Assembly: GCA_036023115.1 (NCBI GenBank)
Contig: JAYKKT010000089.1
Coordinates: 21,137,001 to 21,201,000, forward strand
Length of the DNA: 64,000 nt
Direction of reading: 5' to 3'
Source: Brasenia schreberi
Lineage: Eukaryota > Streptophyta > Magnoliopsida > Nymphaeales > Cabombaceae
Shown here: positions 33,389 to 45,177 of the stretch, piece by piece
Position numbering within the stretch: position 1 is the stretch's first letter
Layout of the letters: each line of letters starts with the position of its first letter
The notes under the pieces: generated by a model
What the model was told of the DNA's origin: nothing
Database searches by the model: none
What the model saw: the letters and a program-made list of their open reading frames with translations, nothing else
Translations under genes and position numbers: made by a program

Positions 33389-36314
33389 TTAGACTATAAA
33401 CAAGAGGTCTAAGCCATAGGTTTCAGTTTTAGTGGGTTCTAGGGCACTCTTGACCCAATTGGTCTTAGGTGGTAGCTTAGGGGGTATGGATGGCTTATAT
33501 CTCAATCCATGTCGACCCAGGTTAGGTAAAGATAAGATGGGCTCTAACTTACCTTGGCTCTTGACTCCTAGACCTTTGTAGGGTGCATATCCCATGTTCA
33601 ACATCATCTTCTAAGGCTTTTTGAGTTTTGAATTTTTTTTATAAAGAGGATGGCCTTGGAATAATGTGTCATCAACCTCATGGTTATACACTCAGTTTTG
33701 CTTGGGTTTGCCTAGGAGTTTAAAGGATTGGATGAGGGAAAGCTTTGGTTTCCCTAGGATACACATGATCTTAGGAGTGGGTGGCTTTGGATGTTTGGGA
33801 GTTCATAGGAGATGGATGATTTTTTGAGTCTTGGTCTCTCTTAGGGGGTACATGGTTTTAGGTAAGTTGGGTGTCTCCATGACCCTCTCATTTGACGGGT
33901 CACTTGATATGCAAGGGAAAGTTTGTACTCCCTTGAGGTTTGGGTTGTCTTCTCTAAGGATCACCACTACATGATTATCCCATGAAGGGATGGCTCAGAG
34001 AGAATGTATCCAAGGCCTCCCTAACAACAAGTTATAATGGGGGTTTATGCCTAAGACATGAAACAATCCTGTATGTGGGATATTTCCTACCTCCATGGGT
34101 AACTCGATTGATCCTAAAGGGTGGGATGAGTTTCCATAGTATCCTATGATAACGATGGGACTTGGTTCGAGCCTAGACAAAGGTACTCCTATTTGGTTGG
34201 CCACATGAAGAGGAAGAATGTTTAGACCTCCTCCCCCATCAACCAAACATTTGTTTAGAATGTGGTGATTCAATACCACCTCTATATGCAAAGCTTGGTT
34301 GTGGGTTGTATTTGGTCTCTCTAATTCATTCTCGGTGAACACGATTGGAGACTTGGCAAAGATTGGGGACACCAAGAAGGATAGGGATTCAGGAGTTATG
34401 AAAGTGTTAACTTTGGCTTTTTTTAGGATTCCCTCTAAGACTTGTCTGTATTTAGGTGAGGTTTGTATCAACTATAAAATAGACATGTTTATGAGAAGTT
34501 TTGAAAGATAAAGTTCCAAATCATATAGGGTTAACACGACACCTTTACCCTTATCCATACCATGAGATGCATTAGGGATTCATGCTTTCGAAGGGTCGGG
34601 CAAAATGACCACTTTCTTGCTAGCTTGTTTAGCTAAGTGTGGGGGTTGACAGATCCTTTTGGATCTAGTCACCTCTCCTATACTCTCCCTAAGGCTTAAT
34701 CTTATCTTGGCTCTATTTTGATGCTTCAGAGTATCGTGAATTTTACAAAGGCTCTAGCTTGGGGCAGGACTCTAAACGCTCCCCGAATCACTACTTGCTT
34801 GTCTTTTTAAATTACGAGAGAGAGTGGTATGTGACAAGTAGTGTGAACCGTATGCAATGCATGCTCAATCCCATGAGTTTGAAGTGGAAGAAGGCATACC
34901 TCTTTTCCTTTCCTGCTTGTGCTTGTATGATTGGGAAATGACTCTTTGAGTATAGCTTGGGAGGGCTCCGGTTCCTTCGAGACATGGAGCCTACCTTTCT
35001 CTATCAAGTCTTCAATTTTTTTTTGGAGAGAAAAACATTTGTTTGTATCATGCCCTTTGAGCCTATGATACTTGCAAAAATTATTGAGAAATTTTTCCTT
35101 AGGGGGTGCACCTTCGGGAATGGCGGGAGACTAATGAGGCCTTGGGTTAACAAGATGTCTAGGGCTTCCGTGAGTGGGGTTCCTAGGTGAGTGAATTATC
35201 TTTTTTCAAACTTTTTTTTATCTTTTCTAAATGGTTTTTATCCGGATGGTTTGGAGGGTCCGGCCAAGCTTGGCTCTACTCAGACATTTGCTACTTTTTG
35301 GGTTTTCACCCCTCCTTCCGGTGCATGTGGCCCATATACCCTAGGTTTTTTAAAACTCTTCTCTTTCCATAAATCTTCATATACTCCCTTTTTTAAATTG
35401 GCTTCGAAGAGTGAAGCCTTTTTGATCAACTTTTGAAAAGTTGAGATCTCATGAGGGGAGAGGAGTGCTTTTAAATCCATTTTAAAATTTTTCAAGATGA
35501 ACATTACTGCACACCCTTCGGATATGGGCTCTCTAACCTTGCCCAAAAGTGACTTCCATCTAATGATGAATGCGTGTGCATCCTCGTTAGGTGCCTGTTT
35601 GGTGTCTCTCAAGGTGTTTAAAGTGAGGGTGACTTTCACATTATGGAAAAACTGTTGCATGAAAAGTGGGGGTGACTTCCACATTATGGGAAAACTGTTG
35701 CATGAAACAATTTGCCCAATCTTCAAAATTGACGAATTGGCTCAAGTCATAAGAAGCTAACCATTTTGATGCATTCCCCTTGAGAGAATGGAGAAACCAG
35801 TACACCCATTTCGAAGAGTTTATTTTCTTTTTATATACCCTTTGAGAAAAGAGTTGGAGATAGGATCTAGGATCTCCATTTCCGTTGTACCGATGAAAGC
35901 TCGATATCACATCATCACTATCAGTTTGATAATCGGAAGGTAAAAAATCCGATAGTGAGTATGCCCTTTTCTCTTTGCCTTGGCCCTTTAATAACTATTG
36001 TAGGGCCTTTCTATCTTTAATATTGAAGGACTCTGGCTCTCGTTCCTCCTCAAACCTAGAGGTCACTTTAGTTTTTCTCATATGGGGTCTTCTATGAGCT
36101 CTTGTTTGTTTTTCATTTTTGAACAAGATTCGACCCTATCGGCCTCTTGGCTCAATGCGGCGATCCTTTCCTCTATGCCTTTGAGTTCCCTTTTTAGGGA
36201 AACAAGCGAATCCTCCTAGTTTTTGAAATATCCTTTTGAATTTTTTTTTGAAACTTGACTTGTAGAGCACGAGGCTCAGCTTGAGACCTCACATGACCCT
36301 TCCAAACTTGACAT
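33389..36314 (-). pseudogene. gag-pro: Copy C gag-protease frame, heavily broken
   Basis: The ATG lies at 36314 (MSSLEGSCEVSS, then a stop). Gag core is seen at 35910-35640 (WLASYDLSQFVNFEDWANCF) and 35726-35280. Traces of the knuckle region lie near 35060-35000. Protease with CLVDGGGGLNILPLH lies near 34260-34200, within a frame from 34471 to 33995. A G-patch-like segment is at 33607-33480 (NMGYAPYKGLG). A short direct duplication at about 35635-35710 repeats 40-50 bp of gag. Numerous stops and shifts make it a relic. Confidence 0.85.
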
Positions 36315-36429
36315 TATTTTGAAGAAAAGAATCGACCTGTGCATAAAAGATGGATTAAACACCAAAGATTTTTGAAAAAGTGAATTTAGAAAAATCATCA
36401 CCAAGCTAATCAATCCTTAAAGACCCGAG

Positions 36430-36446
36430 TCCCACCGGGCGTGCCA
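36430..36446 (-). other. Primer-binding site, copy C
   Basis: The minus strand reads TGGCACGCCCGGTGGGA, 4 bp from the LTR boundary at 36451. It is identical to copies A and D despite the age of the copy. Confidence 0.85.
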
Positions 36447-36450
36447 ATTC

Positions 36451-38609
36451 TGTAGATGTGAAAATTTTATTCCGAAGTCTATGTAGAGACTTGAAATAAT
36501 CTTTCACACACTATGTTGTGCGCGAGCGTGCCAGCTAGTTTCACTTAAACTAGCAAAGTTGTATTTTTTGACTTCGTGTAGCGATTGTGGGGAAGCGAGA
36601 TCTTTTCGTCTTAGGTTTTCTTAAACCGGAGCTCAAGGGTTAGCCTAGATTCTTTGAGGATTGATTTGAGCAAGGTGTGTATTTCCAAAATTCACTTTAT
36701 AGTCAATGTGAATCAACCAAAATGTGCACTTGATCTAAGAAAGGAAAACTTTCCAAGTTCTGAAAAACAGAAACTGGTTCTATTTTCAGAGCTTTTTTTT
36801 TAAACAGTTTCAGGATCTCCAAAATTCATGAAAATAATATGTAAACAAGAATGTGAAGATCCTATAACTATTTTTATTTTATTTTTGTGTGTTGTGATTG
36901 TATATAATTAAATCTAAGAATTGCCTCTACTCAGGCGTTCAAAACTGATCTGTTATAGAAATATAGAGGTTTAAAGACACATTTGTATTTCGGTGCATAA
37001 AGCTCTGATTTTTATGAATTTAGTCTTGTTGGAAATCTATGGATGTTATCTTTTAAATGAGACTAGTTTCAAGAGATTTTGCTTACTGCAGACAAAGTTA
37101 TGGGATGATTACCCAACCTCTGTTGTAGGAAACACAGATAGGACATACTTGGTTCTGAATTTGTTTGATTTTCTCCTACTTTACTTACATTGTTGCACGG
37201 ACCTAAAATTCTTGAAAATTTTATTGTATGTGAATTTGGTTCAATGCAGACAAAGTTATAGGATGATTACCCAACCTCTATTGCAGGAAACACAAACTAA
37301 ACAAATTTTGATCTAAATTTATCTGATTTTTCCCAGTTTTAATTATGTGGCTGCATGACTCTAAAATTCATGAAAATTTTATCATATGTGGGCTTGTGTG
37401 TGAGAATTCGGTGTACCAAATTTCAGATTATTTGGAGTAGATATACGAAAATGAAAAATAAAACATTAGATGTATACAGGATTATAAAATCAGAATTTAA
37501 GTGTTTTAAATCATATGTGAATGCATTCGTGCGAAATTAAAATACTAATCACAGCAAATTTAAAGTAAATGACTGAAAGAAAATGAATTGAAATATTTTT
37601 ATAGCTTAAGCATAGAGGGGATTAGAAGATATAAGGGGATATATCATATAGAGAGATAGGAGAAACTTGAAATCAAACATCTAGAATGCATAAATGTAAA
37701 GGAATGAAATGGACAACATTACTACTTTATTACATCATGGGGGGAGACAAATGCTCCATTAATACAATCCCTTTGAATTGAATGGGAATAAGGAGAGATT
37801 GAAATAAGTAAAGGAGGAGAATAAAACCTTGCAAACGGGCCTTAGTGGGTGCCAGATATGGGGGGGTAGGATGGGATCGGCTCCTTCCTTCCTTCTCTCC
37901 TTCTTCTTCCTCTCTCTCTCTCTCTTTCTTTCACTATCTTCCTCTCTCTCTTGCTACAACTCTCCCTCTCTCTGAGGCTCTCTACACTCTTCCTTCAATG
38001 TTGGAAACCCAGCCCCAAGATGCATATTTATAGGTTTTTAGATGGATCTTGGATTGGACATTGATCGGGTCATTTTGGATCTCCATTCTTGATCCAACTC
38101 CAAAGAGGCATGGCTGCACATGGCTTCACGTGGGCTTATGGTCCCCTAGGTCAAGGTGAGTCCAGCATATTGGTATGGAGCAGCCTTTGGTGCAGCCTTT
38201 GACTCGAGTGGGTGTAGTACTTGGCTCGAGTTGGTGCAACCGGGTGAGTCCCTTGGCTGGAATTGGTGCAGCCGTGTGAGTGTACATGGATGTGGCCTTG
38301 CTAAGTTCCATTGGATGCAGCCTTATGCCATATTTGATGGAGTCTTAGCTTAGCTTGATCCACGTCTTTGATTTTTCCTTAGTCCATGGCTTGGTTCACA
38401 TGAGCTCGATCCTTGCTTGATGCGATCTTAACTTGACCGTTGTCCTGATCTTCGCTCCCATCCTCCATCTTCGACAGGGACGATTTGTCTTTATCCTCTT
38501 TTGAACCAATCCTATCTTTGTTTACCGTTTTAAAACTTGATTTTGAAACTTGAAACTTAAAATTTCAAAATTTTTGTTTTTGATATTTTATGAAACTCGT
38601 AGGGCATAT
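36451..38609 (-). repeat. Copy C 5' LTR (family II), missing its outer end
   Basis: It begins TGTAGATGTGAAAA beside the PBS and follows the copy E LTR for nearly its whole length, but stops at CATAT (38605-38609) about 35 bp short of the expected TTTACA, where a family III LTR begins. It contains the U5 hairpin (36534-36553), the GGGGAGAC-type motif (about 37740-37772), a pyrimidine microsatellite (37890-37980) and a TATA box (38025-38034). No gene is seen. Confidence 0.82.
38025..38034 (-). promoter_or_regulatory. TATA box, copy C LTR
   Basis: The minus strand reads CCTATAAATA at the position equivalent to the TATA boxes of the other LTRs. Confidence 0.55.
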
Positions 38610-39985
38610 TGTAGACATGATTTTTTTTTTCAAAACCTATAGAGATTTGAAAAGAAATTCTCGGAACTACGTCATGTGCGCGAGCGTGCCAGTTAGTTTA
38701 CTCAAACAAACAAAGATATAATTTCTGACTTTATTAGATGGTTGTGGACAAGTGAGTTCTTATCGACGTAGGCCTTCTTGAACCGATGCTCAAGGGTCAG
38801 ACTAGATGCTTGGAAAATTATTTGAAATCTGTTAAATTTCGAAAAAGCAAAATCCTAATTTGAAAGTTTGAAGAAATCGTGATTTAGTTCTTGACTTTGA
38901 AAATTTCAAGTTCTGAGAAATAAAAACTGGTTCTGTTTTCAGAGACCTGTTCTCTGATTTTTTAAAAATAATTCTAAGTTTCTAAAAATTTTGAAAATTT
39001 TACAGATGTATGTAAAGAATCAAAAGATATTTTTATTTTGGATTTTAATGCTATAAATCATAATAATTAAATCTAAAACTACACATCATTTAGGCACTCA
39101 GAACAGATCTGTACGAGAACATCAGAGGTTCAGAAAAACTATGATATTTTGGTACTCAGACCTTTAATTTTTATAAAATTGATCTTGTTTGAAAGGTGTG
39201 GATGTCAGCTTTCCAAAGAGACCATTTTCACTCAATTTGATGCAATATGCACAGAGATATTCAAAAAGAAGCAGACATGTGTTGCAGAAATTTTTGACTT
39301 TCCAGAATATGTTCTAGTTTTTGTAAATCTTTTCAGATTTAATTAATGATTATTAAGAAAGCCTAAAATCCTGAAAATTTTACCAGATGTTCGTGTGTAT
39401 GTTTAGTTTGGACAAGCAAAATATCGACTTGTTTGGAGTAGTAGATAATTACAGATAAATCTGTGATCAGACATGTATAGAGTGTAGTCTGGAAATTTCA
39501 GATTTTTAACAAAAGTGTGTGTGTTCTAACCTTGACTTAAGCGACCTATAGCTATAAAACAACAGTCCAAATCCTAAGAATCCCATGAACTTGGGGAAAT
39601 AAAGAGATTCATGATCTTATGTTGCACAATGGAGTTGAAAGAATCAATATGAAAATGTGTATCGGAGACCGCATGAAAGAAAAATGGGCATAGCTTAGGG
39701 ATTTGAATCAATACATCTTCATGGAGACTTAGGCTCCTTAATTACAAGTCCTTAAAGATTATGAGATCAGTAAGAGAAGATAAACCTATGGCGAAAGGTG
39801 GAAGATGATGTGCAACTGGTGGTGAGCGGCGGGCAGCAGCCTTCCTCCTCTCTTCCTCTTCTCCCTCTCCTCTTTCACTCCCTCTCTTTCTTTCTCTCCC
39901 TCTCTTTCTCTCCCTCTTGCTGAATGATTTGCTGGGCTAGGATTCCTTCCACTCGGATTCATGGTTTGCAGCACCTTTGAGGCCC

Positions 39986-39993
39986 CTTTTATA
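39986..39993 (-). promoter_or_regulatory. TATA box, family III LTR
   Basis: The minus strand reads TATAAAAG in GGCCTATAAAAGGGGCC, matching 31449-31456. Confidence 0.6.
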
Positions 39994-40660
39994 GGCCAAA
40001 GAATGCCTATTTGCTGCAAATGTTTATAAGGCAAGTTGCCTTAATGGAAAGGGCTGCATTTTGGCAAGTGAATGTTGACCAATCTTTCTAAATTTTGTAC
40101 TCTTCATTTAAGGCAAGTGAAGTGTTGTGCATGGCCTTCCAAATCCGTCACTTGGTTGTCTTTTGGTAAGTAGGTTCAGTCAAGAACAAGCTCACCTAAG
40201 TGGGTTCGGCCAGGTGGTAGATTGGGTCTTAGGTAGAGAGGATAACGACTTGAAACAGACTTGGATCGTGTTGTCTTGGCTAGGTATTTGGCATGGGCTT
40301 GAAATTCATATGATTTAGTTATGTTATGGCGGATTGGTGAACTGGAATTACAGGTAGAAGGTGAGTCTTAAGTATAGCAAACCACATGATAACAGTTCCC
40401 TAGGCTTCTACTTGAGAGAATTTGACATTAAGATGCCATTGTGACCAGATTCAGACCAATCATATGACAATAATTAAGTATGATCAAGACGCACTATGAC
40501 TTGATCTTGAAGATAGAAGCTCGGGTTTGCTTTGAACTTCATGTTTGAAGTTGCCTAGCCATTTGCAAATTTTCAAACCCAGCTGGAACCAAAGAGAACT
40601 TGGCATCCTTGCCAAATCCGATGCACTATGTTGCCTTATAAGGATACCGAATCATGCCAG

Positions 40661-40665
40661 GACCT
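40661..40665. repeat. TSD of copy D, left copy (GACCT)
   Basis: GACCT directly precedes the LTR start at 40666 and is repeated at 55406-55410. Confidence 0.95.
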
Positions 40666-42600
40666 TGTAGACATGAAAAATCCTCACTTCTGGTTCTTAG
40701 GCCTGAAGTGAACCTTTTCGTGTGTCTAAGTCGTATTTTAGCAAAAGGGCATGCCAACTAGCTTGCTTAAGCTAGCGAAGAAAGTTTTTGAAATCTGACT
40801 TCTATCAGGGCGATTGTGAGCAAGTGAGCTCTTTTCGTCGCAGACCTTCTTGCACCGATGCGCAAGGGTCAGTCTGTACTCTTGGCAAAGTCTTTTAAAA
40901 TGTAAACCTCTTTGAAAAATAACCTAAGTGTTTGGGGCTTTGTATGTGCGATTTCATATTTTATTACACGTGGGATTTGCACGTGCCTATGTCTTTCTTT
41001 TTATCTTTTTATGGCCAACTAGGTGTGTGCGCAAGTGACCTAAGTTGGGCGATTTTTTGAGCGGGAGTGTGGAGCTTGCTTTGATGCAATATGCGCCCTA
41101 ACTCATGGTATGGCGTATATGCAATGCAAACTCACACAACTCTAAAGGGAAAACCCGAATTTAAAGACAATGCGGAAGGGAAATGACTTAATGTAAATTT
41201 ATAAAAGGGAAATTGCAAAAGGGAAATATGGCTATATCTTAAGAGCGGAAAGGCTCAATTGTGCAAGTGTGTGTCCTGTATATATGTAAAGACTACGCAC
41301 ACTGCTGAACCTTAAAACCCAAATCTTAAAGACATAGCCGAAGGGAAATACTTATAATATATATGGGCGCGAAGGTCGCCAACGTGTGAGTGGGTGTTGT
41401 GTGTATATTGAAAGACAACTCACACGACTTGTAATGAAACCCAAATATAATTGCAATAGGCCTTCACTAAGGTCTTGGGAGTAAGAGCGAAAGCTCAATG
41501 TGTGTGAGTGTAGAATTGAAATGCTATGCACACAACTTGAATTAAAATGCCCAAAGGAAATTGCAATACGGCCCTTACTAGGGTCTTGGGAGTAAGAGCG
41601 AAAGCTCAATGTGTGTGAGTGTGAAAATTGAAAGACAACACACACATAACTTAATAAAAATCCACAAAACTTAAATATACATAAGTATAGCTATATCTTA
41701 AGGGCTGATTAGGCCCGTGTATGTGCTATAATCGTGTGCAGCTAAGAGCGGAATAGGCTCAAGTGCACGTGTGTGTGGGTGTGCCAAACCATATTATTAA
41801 AAGCGGGGGGAGACAACGCTCCATTATTACAACCCCGAATCAAATTTAATCAAATGTAAGCAAGTTCATAACAAGGACCGAGTTAGGCACTTACGTATAG
41901 CTGGTCTGGGTGTGACTTGCTTGGACTTGGCTTGATGAGTCGCCTTGGGCAGCAAAGGGAGCTCCTTGGACGGGTGGCTGTGGTAGGTGGATGTGTTGGC
42001 CAAGTGATGATGTGTTGGTGTTGGTCGAATGGGAGAATGTGCAGGTATTGGCCGAGTGGAAGGGCTAGTGTTTTGGCTGAGGTTGAAGTGTTTAGGGGAG
42101 GAAAGGGTGAGGTGTCTAGGGAAGATGGTATTGAGCTAAGGGACGACACTAAAGATTGGGATGGGTCTTAGGGAAAGGTAAGGCTGCTAGCTAAGGGAAG
42201 AGGGGCAGGTGGTGCAAGTGCTGGTCCTGGCCGAATGGTGGAAGGTGGCAGGTGCTGGCCGGGTGGATGGGATGTTAGCTAGGCTAAGGGAAAGTGGCAG
42301 GTGTAGCATAGTGTATGGCTAGGAATGGAGGGGAGTGGAGAAGAGATGATGTTGGGGTGGGGTACTAACCGGGAAGGAGGTCCTGGCCGAATGGTGGAAG
42401 GTGGTGGGTGCAGATCCTGGCCGAAGGGAAGAAGGTGGCGGCTGAAGTGGAGTGGATTGGTGATGGCCGGGTTCCAAGGATGAAGTGGCTGAAGTGGAGT
42501 GGAGTGGTGCTGCTGGCTGGGTTCCGAGAGGGGAGAAGGTAGGACCAAGGGGGCCCAGATTTTCGAGAGCCAAGAGAGGGAACCCGCATGAATGGAAGGG

Positions 42601-42610
42601 GTTTTTATAG
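42601..42610 (-). promoter_or_regulatory. TATA box, copy D 3' LTR
   Basis: The minus strand reads CTATAAAAAC, with counterpart at 54004-54013 in the 5' LTR. Confidence 0.6.
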
Positions 42611-42779
42611 GCTAGATGGGGTCGGTGGCTGGGATAAGGGGAGGTCAGTTGGTGGGCTGGTTTGGTGATGGTGGTTTGGGAGTATGGTGTGCTAGATATT
42701 TAGGTGGGCCAGATATTTGTTTTGGGTGGTTTGGGGATATGGTGTGCTAGGTATTTAGGTGGGCTGGTTTAGTGGAATA

Positions 42780-43130
42780 GAGCTTAGTTAGGTAGATTAG
42801 GTTTAGGGTGAGGTTTAATGAAGTGGGTTAGGTGTTTAGGCTAGGATTAGGGTGAGGTTACGGGGATTAGGCTAGGATTAGGGAAGGATTAAGGAAGTGG
42901 GTTAGGTGATTAGGCTAGGATTAGGAAAAGATTAAGGAAGTGGGTTAGGTGATTAGACTAGGATTAGGTTGAGGTTAGGGGGATTAGGCTAGGATTAGGG
43001 AAGGATTAAGGAAGTGGGTTAGGTGATTAGGCTAGGATTAGGGTGAGGTTAGGGGGATTAGGCTAGGATTAGGAAAAGATTAAGGAAGTGGGTTAGGTGA
43101 TTAGGCTAGGATTAGGGTGAGGGTTAGGTT
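42780..43130 (+). repeat. TTAGG-like array, copy D 3' LTR
   Basis: GTGGGTTAGGTG recurs with spacings of 74, 43, 74 and 74 bp, so the array has 74-bp units and one 43-bp short form, filled with GATTAGG and GGTTAGGG motifs. Confidence 0.85.
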
Positions 43131-43493
43131 CTAGGGAAAATGGCTAGGTGGGGTGAGCTAACTTAGGGCTAGGTTTAGGAACCATCCCTTTGCGCCGGTC
43201 CATTACTTTTGCAGCCATGTTTAAGTTGGTGTAGCCCTAGGTCTGGTGTAGGTGCATACAAGCTCAAACCCACACTCCTGGCTAAACCCACAAGGTTAAC
43301 CCACTTTTGGCCAAAGGCCAAGCCTATCAACTCATGCTTTCTGGTCCCCTTTCTCTCTCATACCCAAGCTTTTCACGTGAATTCCTTGTGGGCCCCACCT
43401 CCATTTATGAGAAGGTGATGTGGGCCATGGATGTGGATATTGGATTGGATCTTTGGATCCAAATCCAAATCCAAATCCAAATCTATATGCATG

Positions 43494-43537
43494 TTTGGAT
43501 TTGGATCTGGATATATATGGTCCAGATCCGATCCAAA
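43494..43537. repeat. U3 inverted repeat, copy D 3' LTR
   Basis: TTTGGATTTGGATCTGGA pairs with TCCAGATCCGATCCAAA around a TATATATGG centre. Confidence 0.75.
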
Positions 43538-44014
43538 TCTGATTTTCTGACTCCTTCATGGTATTTTCGAAACGGACGGTTTGTGCGGGGCCTGACAGCA
43601 TCAGTACTCCGTCTTGCGTTGGGTCTTCGCCAACATTGTCGTCCGCTCCTCTTCTCACCTTCCGGAGATCATTTCAAACAATTTGTTGGTAATAGGGGCT
43701 TGGATGTCTGAGATTTTGGGGATGATTTTGATGCGAGAGTTGATGTGTCGGGCTTGACCTGTGCTCCGATTCTGGGCTCTCTTTCGCTTCTCTAGTCCTG
43801 CTTTCATTAGGCCAAGTTGCTTTGTGGGGTTTCAAAATACCTTTTTAAAGGTTTTAAAACTGTATAACACATATTTTAAAACATGTATGGTTTTAAGATA
43901 TGTACAGGGTTACCTGGAAGGCTCCTGGGTTTCCATACTCAAAATAGCCCTTTGGGGGCTGCTTTTGCAAAACCAGGTGTTTTGGGAAGATCGTGGGATT
44001 TTGGGGTGTTTACA

Positions 44015-45177
44015 GATGCCCCTCTTTGGCATTATCCAAATTGATTTGGATAATGGCAAAGACGACAACACCCCTTTCGATGTCTCCCTAAATCTATCCA
44101 CGAAAATATGGGATCGTCCCAAATTTTAGCAAAATCTCACTTTTAAAACCCTGGTAGGAGGAGATATCACGCCAAAGGGATTTCTATGGAATCTGGTCCT
44201 AAAATGGGATCATGTTATGCAGGTGTCTATGCGTGGATATGCAGATGCATGACATGGATGGGACGCCCAGCATGGCGACCTCCTAGAGACCAGATGACCT
44301 GGACGAACTCTTGAGACTTATAAAGACCTGCTGCTCCAAGTGAGTAGACCTTATGCTGCTTGATGTTCGATTTTTCAAAATCTATTTACAAAAGGGAACA
44401 CTGCTTTGAGCCTCAATCCTAAGGATCTCGAGCTCTTCGTGTTTGCCTTTGCTTCAGTCTTGACACTCGCTAATCTAGCGGAGGTTTTATAAGAAAACAA
44501 GCTACATTTCAAGATTCCTACGTCTTACTCGAAACGTCGAATTCTCAAACAAAATGAAATTCAAGTAAGTAAATCCTATTTTTACTTTAGGATTCCTCGA
44601 AATGAACCATGTTTTACTTGGGATAAGCCAGGGATGGGAAAGAGATACCACGGTCCCTTCTAAAGCGTCCCATGGTTTAAGGCATAGAAGGCAAAAAACT
44701 GCTCTTTTTGAGCTTTTTAGCCTTTTTTCCTTTTTTCCATAGAGGGTCTCCCTTTGGGAGTATTTTTTCTTTAATCCCTCTTTTTCATAAGAGAATCGAT
44801 TTTTTCCTTTTAATTCTGGTTTCTTTCCTTGGGAAAGAGACTTTTGGTGGGGAATTCTCTTTGTTTTGGCCATATTTTCCTTTTGGAATGAGAAGAGAAG
44901 AGGGGAGGACTTATCCCAAGGTCACACCCGATCCATTCCAGATCAACCTATTTAGAAATAGCACGTACTACTTGCAAGTATCTTGCTATATTGAACTAGG
45001 CCTTTCTTTGTAAGAAAAAGGATTTTGAAATGTAACGACGTGTTTGGAAAACTCCACTCTTTCACAAGTGTGAATTCTCTCGCTCAGGGTCACACAATTC
45101 GCCTTTGAACCTTACTTTCGAAGCTTCAAAGCAGCTATCCCTAAAGGTTTTCAAAAATGGGGAATTTAACCCAAATC
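44015..45177 (-). other. Copy D 3' noncoding region with PPT
   Basis: The inverted PPT GATGCCCCTCTTTGGC is at 44015-44030. The remainder has no credible gene. It contains the ACCACGG/CCATGGT inverted repeat (about 44645-44680) and the CTCCCTTTGGGAG stem (about 44747-44759), both shared with copy B and the solo LTR. Confidence 0.85.

Larger units (their letters stand above)
26026..36450 (-). mobile_element. Copy C: older Tat-like element, interior
   Basis: Minus strand, family II. Starting at its 5' end: PBS at 36446-36430, gag-protease, pol, then part of the 3' noncoding region that ends at the copy B insertion (26026). Its pol is also split by the solo LTR at 29487-32798. Many frameshifts and its more diverged sequence mark it as older than A, B and D. 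Confidence 0.88.
38610..40665 (-). repeat. Family III LTR, part 1 (host of copy D)
   Basis: It starts TGTAGACATGATTTT and resembles the solo LTR 29487-32798 read from its other strand, including the U5 PBS-like GCGTGCCA (38691-38698), a pyrimidine microsatellite (39838-39915) and a TATA box (39986-39993). Copy D interrupts it after GACCT at 40661-40665, and it continues at 55406. No gene is seen. Confidence 0.8.
40666..44014 (-). repeat. Copy D 3' LTR (3349 bp)
   Basis: In plus coordinates it begins TGTAGACATGAAAA and ends GGGGTGTTTACA, followed by the inverted PPT. It has two clear subrepeat units (AAGAGCG at about 41484 and 41595), the GGGGAGAC-type motif (about 41803-41835), a TATA box (42601-42610), the TTAGG-like array (42780-43130) and the U3 inverted repeat (43494-43537). 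Confidence 0.95.

Noticed and set aside
37845..38353. Short open frames near a pyrimidine-rich microsatellite, at 37845-38353
   Set aside because: They are LTR sequence shared with the 55681-57983 and 58802-60945 LTRs, without domain similarity or codon bias.
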